A stretch of 64,000 nucleotides of DNA from an uncultured Cellulophaga sp. (GTDB lineage Bacteria > Bacteroidota > Bacteroidia > Flavobacteriales > Flavobacteriaceae), in contig CANMEI010000001.1 of NCBI GenBank assembly GCA_947496695.1, forward strand, positions 124,001 to 188,000, read 5' to 3'. Positions 17,978-26,716 of the stretch are shown here, one piece after another. The position numbers were made by a program, and so were the translations under genes. A model generated the notes under the pieces. It searched no databases. It was not told the origin of the DNA and was given only the letters and a program-made list of their open reading frames with translations. The first letter of the stretch is position 1. The number at the start of each line of letters is the position of its first letter.

Positions 17978-18955
17978 TTATTTATACATTACCTTTTTAA
18001 CAGATCTAATCACATCTTCATGGTTCGGCAACCATTCTGCCAATAGCACTGGAGAATATGGCGCAGGTGTATCTGCTGTATTTATTTTTTCAATTGGCGC
18101 ATCTAAAAAGTCAAATGCATTTGATTGAACGTGGTATATAATTTCTGAAGCTACATTACCATAAGGCCAAGCTTCTTCTAAAATAACCATCCTATTTGTT
18201 TTCTTAACTGATGTTAATATTGCTTCGTAATCTAATGGCTTTACGGTACGTAAATCAATAATTTCACAACTAATACCTTCTTTTTCTAATTGGTCAGCAG
18301 CTTTATAAGCTTCTTTAATAATTTTACCAAAAGAAATTATAGTTACATCTGTACCAACTCTTTTCACATCGGCAACGCCTATTGGAATAATGTAATCACC
18401 TTCAGGAACTTCACCTTTATCACCATACATTTGCTCAGATTCCATAAAAATAACAGGATCATTATCTCTAATCGCTGCTTTTAATAAACCTTTTGCATCC
18501 GCTGGGTTAGATGGTACTATTACTTTTAAACCAGGACAGTTAGCAAACCAACTTTCAAAAGCTTGTGAGTGAGTTGCTCCTAATTGACCTGCAGAACCTG
18601 TTGGTCCTCTAAAAACTATTGGGCAGTTAAACTGACCACCAGACATTTGACGAATTTTTGCTGCGTTATTGATAATCTGATCAATACCAACTAAGGCAAA
18701 GTTGAAAGTCATAAACTCAATAATTGGTCTATTACCATTCATTGCAGAACCTACTCCAATACCAGCAAAACCTAGCTCAGAAATAGGAGTATCAATAACT
18801 CTATCTGAACCAAATTCATCTAACATACCTTTTGAGGCTTTGTATGCTCCATTGTACTCTGCGACTTCCTCTCCCATCAAATAGATAGAATCGTCTTTTC
18901 TCATTTCTTCGGACATTGCCTCACAAATAGCTTCCCTAAATTGTATTGTTTTCAT
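17978..18955 (-). CDS. pdhB: Pyruvate dehydrogenase E1 component, beta subunit
   Basis: The 325-residue protein starts QFREAICEAMSEEMRKD and contains ELGFAGIGVGSAMNG, GPTGSAGQLGATHSQ and EAWPYGNVASEI, matching the beta subunit of heterotetrameric E1 of 2-oxo acid dehydrogenases. It supplies half of the thiamine-diphosphate site and converts pyruvate toward acetyl-CoA. The alpha subunit is not in the window, which is common in Flavobacteriia. A branched-chain E1 beta is an alternative, though the sequence reads as pyruvate-type. It is divergent from etfBA, with the palindrome between them. Confidence 0.9.
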   Translation of the reverse strand: MKTIQFREAICEAMSEEMRKDDSIYLMGEEVAEYNGAYKASKGMLDEFGSDRVIDTPISELGFAGIGVGSAMNGNRPIIEFMTFNFALVGIDQIINNAAKIRQMSGGQFNCPIVFRGPTGSAGQLGATHSQAFESWFANCPGLKVIVPSNPADAKGLLKAAIRDNDPVIFMESEQMYGDKGEVPEGDYIIPIGVADVKRVGTDVTIISFGKIIKEAYKAADQLEKEGISCEIIDLRTVKPLDYEAILTSVKKTNRMVILEEAWPYGNVASEIIYHVQSNAFDFLDAPIEKINTADTPAPYSPVLLAEWLPNHEDVIRSVKKVMYK

Positions 18956-19050
18956 TTAAACAGAGTTTCTTATATTATTTTCTAAAAGCGTTCACAAAAA
19001 TAGGAAAATATCTGTCATATCAATGTTACTTACAATCAAAAAAAGTTATA

Positions 19051-19078
19051 AAATTTACTATGCATGCATAGTAAATTT
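19051..19078. promoter_or_regulatory. Perfect 28-bp palindrome between pdhB and etfBA, probable operator
   Basis: AAATTTACTATGCA (19051-19064) is followed directly by its exact reverse complement (19065-19078). There is no spacer and no T tract, so it reads as a DNA-binding dimer site, not a terminator. It lies 55 bp upstream of the etfB ATG, just before a -7-like TATCTTAG at 19092-19099. A repressor at this site would overlap the -33 region. The regulator is not encoded nearby. Confidence 0.6.
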
Positions 19079-19132
19079 CAAAAATATTGGCTATCTTAGC
19101 ATTATAATTCAATTTTTAATACCCTTAAAACA

Positions 19133-19873
19133 ATGAAAATATTAGTTTGTATAAGTAACGTACCCGATACAACATCTAAAATAAATTTCACAGATAGTGA
19201 TACTAAATTTGATACTAATGGTGTTCAATTTGTGATTAACCCTAATGATGAATTTGGTTTAACAAGAGCTATGTGGTTTAAAGAAAAGCAAAGTGCCACC
19301 GTACATATTGCCACTGTTGGGCCTGCTACTGTTGAGCCTACCATGAGAAAAGCTCTTGCAATTGGCGCAGACGAAGCTATACGTATTAACGCAGAACCTA
19401 CTGATGGTTTTTTTGTTGCACAACAACTTGCTAATGTTATAAAAGATGGAGCTTATGATTTAGTAATTGCTGGTAGAGAATCTATAGATTATAACGGAGG
19501 TATGGTTCCTGGAATCATCGCTAGCTTACTAGATATAAATTTTGTAAATACTTGCGAAAATCTAGAAATTGAAGGTTCTAATGTAACTGCTATTCGTGAA
19601 ATTGACGGCGGAAAAGAAAAAATTTCAACAACATTACCTTTAATTATAGGAGGACAAAAAGGACTTGTTGAAGAAAAAGACTTGAGAATACCTAACATGC
19701 GTGGTATTATGATGGCTCGTAAAAAAACATTAACTGTTATTGAACCTGTAGATGGTTTAAATGCAACTAGTGATAATAAATTTGAGAAACCTGCTGCAAA
19801 AGGAGCAGTAAAACTAGCTTCTTCTGTTGATGAATTAATTAATTTATTACATAATGAAGCTAAAGTAATATAA
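19133..19873 (+). CDS. etfB: Electron transfer flavoprotein, beta subunit
   Basis: The 246 residues show the ETF-beta pattern: MKILVCISNVPDTTSKI at the start, IGADEAIRI, the signature VIAGRESIDYNGGMVPGIIA and a C-terminal MMARKKTLTVIEP segment. With EtfA it forms the FAD/AMP heterodimer that passes electrons from acyl-CoA dehydrogenases to the quinone pool. etfA follows after 27 bp in the same direction. A perfect palindrome upstream suggests repression, perhaps linked to fatty-acid or amino-acid catabolism; that link is inference. Confidence 0.94.
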   Translation: MKILVCISNVPDTTSKINFTDSDTKFDTNGVQFVINPNDEFGLTRAMWFKEKQSATVHIATVGPATVEPTMRKALAIGADEAIRINAEPTDGFFVAQQLANVIKDGAYDLVIAGRESIDYNGGMVPGIIASLLDINFVNTCENLEIEGSNVTAIREIDGGKEKISTTLPLIIGGQKGLVEEKDLRIPNMRGIMMARKKTLTVIEPVDGLNATSDNKFEKPAAKGAVKLASSVDELINLLHNEAKVI

Positions 19874-19900
19874 CCCATCTCAAATTAAAAAAATATAAAT

Positions 19901-20869
19901 ATGTCAGTCTTAGTATATACAGAATCTGAAAACGGAAAATTTAAAAAAAATGCTTTTGAAGTGGCTTCTTATGCTGCTGAAGTAGCAAAACAAATTGGCT
20001 CTACAGCAACTGCTGTATCATTTAACGCTAATAATAATGAAAGCTTAGGGGTTTACGGAATTTCTAAAGTTATTAATATTAGTGATGATAAATTAAAAAC
20101 CTTTAATGCTAAAGCATATGCCAATAGCATTAAACAAGTTGCAGAAAAAGAAGGTGTTAAAATTATTATTTTAAGTTCAAGTACAGATACTAAATTTCTT
20201 GCACCACTGCTATCTGGTTATTTAAAAGCGGGCTACATTCCTAATGTGGTTGCCGCACCAAAAAGCACATCTCCATTAACTGTAAAACGTACAACTTTTA
20301 GTAACAAAGGTTTTGCTTTATCTGAAATAAATACAGAAATAAAAATTATTGGCGTATCAAATAATGCTTTTGGTATTATTGAAAATAAAGTTGATATCAC
20401 TGTTGAAGATTTTAATGCAACCATTTCTGATGACGATTTTAATGTAAAATCTGTAGAAGTTGACAAAGTTGTCGGTAAAGCTACAATTGCCGATGCTGAT
20501 ATTGTTGTATCTGGTGGACGTGGATTAAAAGGACCAGAAAATTGGGGTATGATTGAAGATCTTGCCGATGTACTTGGCGCAGCAACTGCTTGTTCAAAAC
20601 CCGTATCTGATTTAGGATGGAGACCACACGGAGAACATGTTGGCCAAACAGGTAAGCCTGTTGCAAGTAATTTATATATAGCAATAGGTATTTCAGGAGC
20701 TATTCAACATTTAGCAGGTGTAAGCTCTTCAAAGGTAAAAGTTGTAATTAATATAGATCCTGAAGCACCATTTTTTAAGGCCGCAGATTACGGTATTGTA
20801 GGTGATGCTTTCGAGGTTGTTCCACAACTAATAGAAAAATTAAAAGATTTTAAAGCTCAAAACGCTTAA
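19901..20869 (+). CDS. etfA: Electron transfer flavoprotein, alpha subunit
   Basis: The 322-residue protein has the typical C-terminal FAD domain: SGGRGLKGPENWGMIEDLA, GATACSKPVSDLGW, PHGEHVGQTGK, YIAIGISGAIQHLAG. It is the partner of the EtfB encoded just upstream. The pair ends with a perfect 18-bp inverted repeat. No ETF-quinone oxidoreductase or acyl-CoA dehydrogenase is in the window. Confidence 0.94.
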   Translation: MSVLVYTESENGKFKKNAFEVASYAAEVAKQIGSTATAVSFNANNNESLGVYGISKVINISDDKLKTFNAKAYANSIKQVAEKEGVKIIILSSSTDTKFLAPLLSGYLKAGYIPNVVAAPKSTSPLTVKRTTFSNKGFALSEINTEIKIIGVSNNAFGIIENKVDITVEDFNATISDDDFNVKSVEVDKVVGKATIADADIVVSGGRGLKGPENWGMIEDLADVLGAATACSKPVSDLGWRPHGEHVGQTGKPVASNLYIAIGISGAIQHLAGVSSSKVKVVINIDPEAPFFKAADYGIVGDAFEVVPQLIEKLKDFKAQNA

Positions 20870-20890
20870 AAATTGCTAAATTGTGCCTCT

Positions 20891-20938
20891 TAAGGGCTGT
20901 TTAAATAATTGGGCATCCCTTTATTTAAACAGCCCTTA
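20891..20938 (+). terminator. Perfect 18-bp inverted repeat downstream of etfA
   Basis: Arms 20891-20908 and 20921-20938 are exact reverse complements (TAAGGGCTGTTTAAATAA) around a 12-nt loop. It begins 21 bp past the etfA stop. There is no T tract after it, so it is not a classical intrinsic terminator; it may be a 3' stabilising hairpin or partial terminator before the next gene at 20956. Confidence 0.55.
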
Positions 20939-20955
20939 GTGGTTTAAAAAGATTT

Positions 20956-21585
20956 ATGAGCTTAGTACGTTTAAAAATAAAAGGAATATCATACAGTCAA
21001 ACGCAAAATGGAGCGTATGCCCTTATATTAAATGAAGTTGAAGGTGATAGGAAATTACCAATAGTAATTGGTGCATTTGAAGCACAATCTATTGCAATTG
21101 CTTTAGAGAAAGAAATTAAACCACCCCGCCCACTTACACATGATTTGTTTAAGAATTTTGCCGATCGCTTTGATATCGTAATTAAACAAGTAATCATTCA
21201 CAAACTAGTTGATGGCGTTTTTTACTCTAGTATAATCTGTGAAAGAAATAAAATTGAAGAAATTATTGACGCTAGAACTAGTGATGCTATTGCTCTGGCA
21301 TTACGTTTCAACGCACCAATATTTACTTATAAAAACATATTAGATAAAGCTGGAATTTTCTTAAAATTTTCTTCAAAAGAAAAAGAAGATGACGATGCTG
21401 ATGATAGTATTATGGTTAATGAAATTTTGCAAGAAGGTGAAACTGTTGAAATTACAGGCTCTCCATCTGATGGATATTCAGAACTAACTACTGAAGAATT
21501 ATATAAAGAATTAGAAAGTGCAGTTAACAATGAAAATTATGAAAAAGCTGCCAAATTAAGAGATGAAATTTCTAAAAGAAAATAA
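20956..21585 (+). CDS. Bifunctional nuclease family protein (DUF151) with UVR domain
   Basis: Residues 1 to about 135 match the bifunctional nuclease domain (LPIVIGAFEAQSIAIALE, ARTSDAIALALRF). A C-terminal UvrB/UvrC-like motif follows at about 170-207 (YKELESAVNNENYEKAAKLR). The 209-residue DUF151-UVR layout is standard in Bacteroidota. Some family members have RNase/DNase activity, but the role in this group is not settled. It lies 86 bp after etfA, beyond the inverted repeat, and about 100 bp before the nucleoside transporter. Confidence 0.87.
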   Translation: MSLVRLKIKGISYSQTQNGAYALILNEVEGDRKLPIVIGAFEAQSIAIALEKEIKPPRPLTHDLFKNFADRFDIVIKQVIIHKLVDGVFYSSIICERNKIEEIIDARTSDAIALALRFNAPIFTYKNILDKAGIFLKFSSKEKEDDDADDSIMVNEILQEGETVEITGSPSDGYSELTTEELYKELESAVNNENYEKAAKLRDEISKRK

Positions 21586-21682
21586 TTTTCTATCTCATTT
21601 ATGTAGATTTCATAATTGCTCTTGCCTTTATTACAGTTAAGCTTTATGATAATTCTGCCCATATTAATATAAAATTGCATTG

Positions 21683-23149
21683 ATGAAAAACAGCTTTTGG
21701 TTTGTGTTATTAACACTATTATTAGTAAGTCCTATATTTGGGCAAGAATTAAGTAATGAAATTATTACAACTACAGCAGAAATTAAAGAAACTGTTGAGC
21801 CAAATATTATAAATGACGTTGCAATAAACCATATAAAACCAAACGAAGGGTTTTCATTAAATAGTTTATTTAGAGGTATTTTAGGAATGGCGGTTCTTAT
21901 ATTCGTTTCATTTTTATTTAGTTCAAATAGAAAAGCTATTAATTGGAAAACTGTTGGTATAGGGTTAGTGCTACAGTTAATTATTGCTATAGGAGTTTTA
22001 AAAGTACCCTTCATTCAATATATATTTGATAAAATTGGAAAGCTTTTTGTTAAAATACTAGAATTTACAACTGCAGGTAGTAAATTTTTATTCGAAGGTT
22101 TAGTAGTTGACATGGACACTTTCGGGTTTATATTCGCTTTTCAAGTTTTACCTACCATTATATTTTTTTCGGCTTTAACTTCCGTATTATTTTACTTAGG
22201 AATTATTCAAAAAGTTGTTAAAGTTTTAGCCTCACTACTTACTAAAACTCTAGGTATTTCTGGCGCAGAAAGCTTGAGTGTTGCTGGTAATATATTTCTT
22301 GGTCAAACAGAAGCTCCATTATTAATTAAAGCTTATTTAGATAAAATGAATAAGTCTGAAATTCTTCTAGTAATGATTGGAGGGATGGCGACTGTTGCAG
22401 GAGCTGTTTTAGCTGCTTATATTGGGTTTCTAGGTGGCGATGATGAAGTATTACGTTTACAATTTGCAAAGCACTTATTGGCCGCATCTGTAATGGCTGC
22501 CCCAGGAGCTATTGTAATTTCAAAAATATTATACCCACAAACTGAAGCTGTAAATACTGATGTAAATGTATCGACTGAAAAAATAGGCTCAAATATTTTA
22601 GATGCTATTGCTAACGGAACTACTGAAGGTTTAAGATTAGCCGTTAATGTAGGCGCTATGTTACTTGTGTTTGTTGCTTTTATCGCAATGATTAACTGGA
22701 TATTTGCATCAATTGGAGATGTTACACACATCAACCCTTGGATTGCAGAAAACTCATCTTATTCTAAATTATCCTTAGAGTCTATTTTAGGAACCATATT
22801 TGCTCCACTAATGTGGTTAATTGGTATCGCTAAAGAAGATGTAATGTTAATGGGACAACTTCTTGGAATAAAATTAGCAGCAAGTGAATTTATTGGCTAC
22901 ATACAATTATCAGATTTAAAAGATGCATCTAACGGTGTACATTTCACTTACAATAAATCTGTTATTATGGCAACCTATATGCTTTGTGGTTTTGCAAACT
23001 TTGCTTCCATAGGTATTCAAATTGGAGGTATTGGATCTTTAGCTCCTAGCCAACGCAAGACATTATCTGAATTTGGTTTAAAAGCAGTTTTAGGAGGCTC
23101 ACTTGCCTCTTTACTTTCTGCAACAATTGCAGGTATGATTTTAGGCTAA
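21683..23149 (+). CDS. Concentrative nucleoside transporter (NupC/CNT family)
   Basis: The C-terminal 400 residues match CNT transporters: GRKAINWK-like entry helix, GNIFLGQTEAPLLIKAYL, GGMATVAGAVLAAYIGFLG, TYMLCGFANFASIGIQIGG. Many hydrophobic helices indicate an inner-membrane Na+ or H+ nucleoside symporter. The N-terminus carries a signal-like segment (FWFVLLTLLLVSPIFGQE) and about 45 polar residues before the first transport helix, longer than E. coli NupC. The frame opens at a TTG at 21680; ATG at 21683 is chosen. thyA follows 123 bp later with its own -7-like TACTTTTG at 23218-23225. Confidence 0.9.
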   Translation: MKNSFWFVLLTLLLVSPIFGQELSNEIITTTAEIKETVEPNIINDVAINHIKPNEGFSLNSLFRGILGMAVLIFVSFLFSSNRKAINWKTVGIGLVLQLIIAIGVLKVPFIQYIFDKIGKLFVKILEFTTAGSKFLFEGLVVDMDTFGFIFAFQVLPTIIFFSALTSVLFYLGIIQKVVKVLASLLTKTLGISGAESLSVAGNIFLGQTEAPLLIKAYLDKMNKSEILLVMIGGMATVAGAVLAAYIGFLGGDDEVLRLQFAKHLLAASVMAAPGAIVISKILYPQTEAVNTDVNVSTEKIGSNILDAIANGTTEGLRLAVNVGAMLLVFVAFIAMINWIFASIGDVTHINPWIAENSSYSKLSLESILGTIFAPLMWLIGIAKEDVMLMGQLLGIKLAASEFIGYIQLSDLKDASNGVHFTYNKSVIMATYMLCGFANFASIGIQIGGIGSLAPSQRKTLSEFGLKAVLGGSLASLLSATIAGMILG

Positions 23150-23272
23150 AACCACCTTAGTTAATAAAGTTTTCATAAGTATCAAAATTGCTCTTTAAAA
23201 TTAAAGTGTTGTTTTTATACTTTTGATATTCAAATTATAAAATGCTCTTTATTACAAGTACAATAATATATA

Positions 23273-24097
23273 ATGAAACAATATCACGATTTACTAAAAC
23301 ACGTTTTAGAAACAGGAGTTCAAAAAGGAGATAGAACCGGTACAGGAACAAAAAGTGTTTTTGGATACCAAATGCGTTTTGACCTTAGTGAAGGTTTCCC
23401 AATGGTTACTACCAAAAAATTACATTTAAAATCTATAGTATATGAATTACTTTGGTTTTTAAAGGGTGACACAAATATTAAATATTTACAAGAAAATGGG
23501 GTCCGAATTTGGAATGAATGGGCCGATGAAAATGGAGATCTTGGTCCTGTTTACGGACACCAGTGGCGTAATTGGAATAGTGAAGAAATAGATCAAATAA
23601 AAGAGGTAGTTGAAACATTAAAAAATAACCCCAATAGTAGAAGAATGTTAGTATCTGCTTGGAACCCTAGTGTATTACCTGATACTTCAAAATCTTTTTC
23701 TGAGAATGTAACCAATGGTAAAGCAGCTTTACCACCTTGCCATGCGTTTTTTCAATTTTATGTAGCTGATGGGAAATTATCTTGTCAATTATACCAACGT
23801 AGTGCTGATATTTTCTTAGGTGTACCTTTTAACATTGCATCATATGCTTTATTTACAATGATGATGGCACAAGCTTGTGGTTATGAGGCTGGAGATTTCA
23901 TTCACACTTTTGGTGATGCCCATATTTACAACAATCACATGGAACAGGTAGAATTACAGTTAAGTAGAGACCCAAGATTATTACCGAAAATGAAATTGAA
24001 TCCAGATGTGAAAAATATTTTTGATTTTAAGTTCGAAGATTTTACTCTTGAAGATTATAACCCGCACCCACATATAAAAGGGGCAGTTGCTATCTAA
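23273..24097 (+). CDS. thyA: Thymidylate synthase
   Basis: The 274-residue enzyme methylates dUMP to dTMP using methylene-tetrahydrofolate. Catalytic Cys156 lies in [13 protein letters not shown], with [11 protein letters not shown] at 21-31, [12 protein letters not shown] and [18 protein letters not shown] as the further signature segments. Length matches ThyA. The DHFR that regenerates tetrahydrofolate is encoded 2.1 kb downstream, and a nucleoside importer directly upstream. Confidence 0.96.
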   Translation: MKQYHDLLKHVLETGVQKGDRTGTGTKSVFGYQMRFDLSEGFPMVTTKKLHLKSIVYELLWFLKGDTNIKYLQENGVRIWNEWADENGDLGPVYGHQWRNWNSEEIDQIKEVVETLKNNPNSRRMLVSAWNPSVLPDTSKSFSENVTNGKAALPPCHAFFQFYVADGKLSCQLYQRSADIFLGVPFNIASYALFTMMMAQACGYEAGDFIHTFGDAHIYNNHMEQVELQLSRDPRLLPKMKLNPDVKNIFDFKFEDFTLEDYNPHPHIKGAVAI

Positions 24098-24170
24098 AAA
24101 CACCTATTTTTATTATTATCATTCTTATTTTTTGGATAAATAGGAATTAAAGTAAATTATATAATTAATA

Positions 24171-24216
24171 GTAACAAAAAAAGCTGAGATAAATTGTTCT
24201 CAGCTTTTTTTGTTAC
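24171..24216. terminator. Bidirectional terminator between thyA and the E-set gene
   Basis: A perfect 19-bp inverted repeat (24171-24189 with 24198-24216) with a GCTGAGA core, flanking A7 and T7 tracts and an 8-nt loop lies between two convergent genes. Confidence 0.92.
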
Positions 24217-24232
24217 TCTATCAATAAATATT

Positions 24233-24529
24233 CTACAATTCCAATACAGCATTTTCAGTACCAGCAAAATCATTCCACTGATATCTATCAGCCTCTACAT
24301 CATTCACATAAGTGTCATCCACAAGGTATCTAAACTCATAACTTGTTTCTTTTGGCAAATCTATTGTTCCTTTAAAAGTACCATTCTTTAACTTTCTTAA
24401 AGTTCCTTTTTTAGGATTCCATTCATTAAAATCACCCACAACAAATACTTTTGCTGCTTCCGCTGCAGGGACAGTAAAAGTAACTTTACACACCGGCTTG
24501 CTTTTTAAATATTGTTTTGTAATTGCCAT
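24233..24529 (-). CDS. Isoamylase early-set / glycogen-binding-like domain protein
   Basis: From MAITKQYLKSKPVCKVTFTV the product is 98 residues, a single immunoglobulin-like early-set domain as in AMPK-beta/CBM48: VFVVGDFNEWN near 28-38, GTFKGTIDLP, YEFRYLVDD. The frame opens 54 nt earlier, but those 18 residues are outside the domain, so ATG 24529 is preferred. Small stand-alone proteins of this type occur in Bacteroidota; alpha-glucan binding is possible but not shown. No glycogen genes are nearby. Confidence 0.8.
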   Translation of the reverse strand: MAITKQYLKSKPVCKVTFTVPAAEAAKVFVVGDFNEWNPKKGTLRKLKNGTFKGTIDLPKETSYEFRYLVDDTYVNDVEADRYQWNDFAGTENAVLEL

Positions 24530-24678
24530 ATTGATACATTTTAAATTCAATACAAAAAAATAGATAAATTTATTGATAACCAATTAGTTACATTAGTTTT
24601 ATGATATTGATAAATTTTAATTTGCAAAAAATTGGAATTCTTAATTTAATGATACTTTTTTTTGTGACTATTAACGGC

Positions 24679-25773
24679 TTAGCTATTTTTTTTTATGACA
24701 TCTATAACATTTTTGATATTTTTCACAGTGTTATAAAAATGAAAACTAAAACGAATACCACCTCCTCTTTGCGAACAAATAATATTATTATTTGCTAATG
24801 CATCAAATAACTTTTGACCTCCTTTAATATTAAAAATTGTACTATGAGATGTTCTATTTACCACAGCACCATCTAAAAGATTAAGTTTAGAAAACTCTTT
24901 AAAAGCATAGTTTCCTAACTCTTTAATTGTGGTTTCAATTTTATCTTTACCTATTGTTGTAAAATAATCTAAAGACCATTTTAAACTACCAAAACTTAAA
25001 GTATCTAAATGGCCTGGTTCAAAATGTTTTATAAAATTAAAATTATTTTGATTTTCAATAATACCACCTGAACTATTAAAGCCTATTGTATGCAGATTAA
25101 AATGTTTTTTAACTTCTTCTTTAAAAAGCATAAATCCATTTCCACTACCAGCCAAAAGCCACTTATAAGCACTTGCTCCCAAAACATCAATGCAAGAATT
25201 ATCAAAATCGAAAGTTTCTGTACCACAATACTGCGTACCATCTGCTATAATCAAAAGATTAGGAAAGTCAGTTTTAAGTTTCTTAAAAAAATTTAAGTCT
25301 ATTTTTATACCATTTAACCACTGAACAACACTTACAGCTAAAACAGTTATTCCTTTATTTTTTATTGTTGAATAAATATTGTCCTCTAAAATACCATTAT
25401 CTGAACTAACAAAACTTACTTCGAAACCTCTACTTTCAAACGGCCAATTTAAAGATGGAAAATCACTCTCTAAAAGCAACACTTTATTCTTTTTATCTAA
25501 ACCTTCTAAAAGAATATTAAAACCTAAAGATACATTTTGTACCAAAGCGACATTTTCAGTTTTACAATTAAAAAAGGCTCCTACCGTTTTTCTAGTTTCT
25601 TCTATAAGTTTTAATCCTTTAATTTTAAAATTACTACCCCCTAATAGATAATCCAAATCATGTTCTTGACGCCAGTCTAACAAGCTATCATACATAATAC
25701 CATAAGCCGCTGTATTTGCATATATATATTGGTTTAAAATAGGGAAATCCTTTATGATCTTTTGCATCATCAT
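24679..25773 (-). CDS. Class V aminotransferase (cysteine desulfurase/selenocysteine lyase-like)
   Basis: The 364 residues form a fold-type I PLP enzyme: NVALVQNVSLGFNILLEGL near 75, an IIADGTQYCGTE aspartate region and the PLP lysine in GASAYKWLLAGSGNGFMLF. The final part (SQRGGGIRFSFHFYNT) is typical of class V. It lacks the usual SufS/IscS catalytic-cysteine loop, so the reaction is not assigned. It stands between convergent and divergent neighbours. Three consecutive ATGs open the gene; any could be used. Confidence 0.82.
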   Translation of the reverse strand: MMMQKIIKDFPILNQYIYANTAAYGIMYDSLLDWRQEHDLDYLLGGSNFKIKGLKLIEETRKTVGAFFNCKTENVALVQNVSLGFNILLEGLDKKNKVLLLESDFPSLNWPFESRGFEVSFVSSDNGILEDNIYSTIKNKGITVLAVSVVQWLNGIKIDLNFFKKLKTDFPNLLIIADGTQYCGTETFDFDNSCIDVLGASAYKWLLAGSGNGFMLFKEEVKKHFNLHTIGFNSSGGIIENQNNFNFIKHFEPGHLDTLSFGSLKWSLDYFTTIGKDKIETTIKELGNYAFKEFSKLNLLDGAVVNRTSHSTIFNIKGGQKLFDALANNNIICSQRGGGIRFSFHFYNTVKNIKNVIDVIKKNS

Positions 25774-25826
25774 TAATTTTAAAATAGTATTTATAGTATA
25801 TTTGTTAGTAAAGATACAGATTAGCC

Positions 25827-26216
25827 ATGTTTTCTAAGCGAAAAAAAGAATCAGATATTGATTTAGAACAACACGAGTTGTTAGAGAATGCACAAATAAG
25901 AATTAAACAAAAAAAACGTCTTTATTCTCACTTTGTAGTATTTTTAATAGGTAGTGTTTTTTTAATTTTAATTAATAAAATTTTAAAATACGGTGATACT
26001 TATGATTGGTTTATCTGGGCAATTACTTTATGGGCATTTATATTTATTATGCATCTTATAAATGTTGTAATTACCCAAAAATTTATGGGTAAAGATTGGG
26101 AGCGTAATCAACGAGAAAGGTTAGTGAAAAAACAAAAAGAAAGAATTGCTGTACTACAAAAAGAGATTGAAACTGACTTTCCTATTTCACAGATAAATAA
26201 AAAAAAAGAAGATTGA
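25827..26216 (+). CDS. 2TM domain-containing protein
   Basis: The protein has 129 residues with two membrane helices (about 37-53 and 66-87) separated by a short aromatic loop, flanked by charged, coiled-coil-like ends. This matches the small 2TM-domain family common in Flavobacteriia, also found attached to LytTR regulators. Function is unknown. Its stop overlaps the TTG start of the dihydrofolate reductase gene (TTGA), so the two are probably translated together. Confidence 0.75.
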   Translation: MFSKRKKESDIDLEQHELLENAQIRIKQKKRLYSHFVVFLIGSVFLILINKILKYGDTYDWFIWAITLWAFIFIMHLINVVITQKFMGKDWERNQRERLVKKQKERIAVLQKEIETDFPISQINKKKED

Positions 26217-26716
26217 AAACTATAATTCTTATTGCAGCTATAGCTGAAAACAATGCCATAGGAAAAGATAATGATTTGCTTTGGCACCTCCCAGATGATT
26301 TTAAACGCTTTAAATCACTCACTACTGGCAATCCAATTATAATGGGAAGAAAAACCTTTGAAAGCTTCCCTAAGCCATTACCAAACAGAAAACATATAAT
26401 TATTACCAAAGATAAAAACTACACGACACAATTTAAAAACTGTGACGTAGTTAATAGCCTCGATGAAGCCTTGGTTGAGACAAAAAATGATTCTATAATT
26501 TATATTATTGGAGGTGGACAAATCTACACTCTAGCACTCAAAATAGCAACTCACATGGAACTTACCAGAGTTCATGAAAGCTTTAATGCTGATGCATTTT
26601 TTCCTGAATTTGATAAAAATAATTGGAAATTAATTGCTCAAGAACATCACCCGAAAGATGAAAAGCACAAATATGATTTCACCTATTTAACATATGAAAA
26701 AAAATTAAAAATCTAA
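26213..26716 (+). CDS. folA: Dihydrofolate reductase
   Basis: The 167-residue enzyme reduces dihydrofolate, regenerating the cofactor consumed by ThyA. IILIAAIAENNAIGKDNDLLWHLP, split as family motifs AENNAIG and LLWHLPDD, then GRKTFESFPKPLPNR and IIGGGQIY are diagnostic. The reading frame can only begin at TTG 26213, because the conserved first strand follows immediately and no ATG precedes it; this codon overlaps the TGA of the upstream 2TM gene. The 3' end overlaps the convergent murI by 12 bp. Confidence 0.95.
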   Translation: MKTIILIAAIAENNAIGKDNDLLWHLPDDFKRFKSLTTGNPIIMGRKTFESFPKPLPNRKHIIITKDKNYTTQFKNCDVVNSLDEALVETKNDSIIYIIGGGQIYTLALKIATHMELTRVHESFNADAFFPEFDKNNWKLIAQEHHPKDEKHKYDFTYLTYEKKLKI

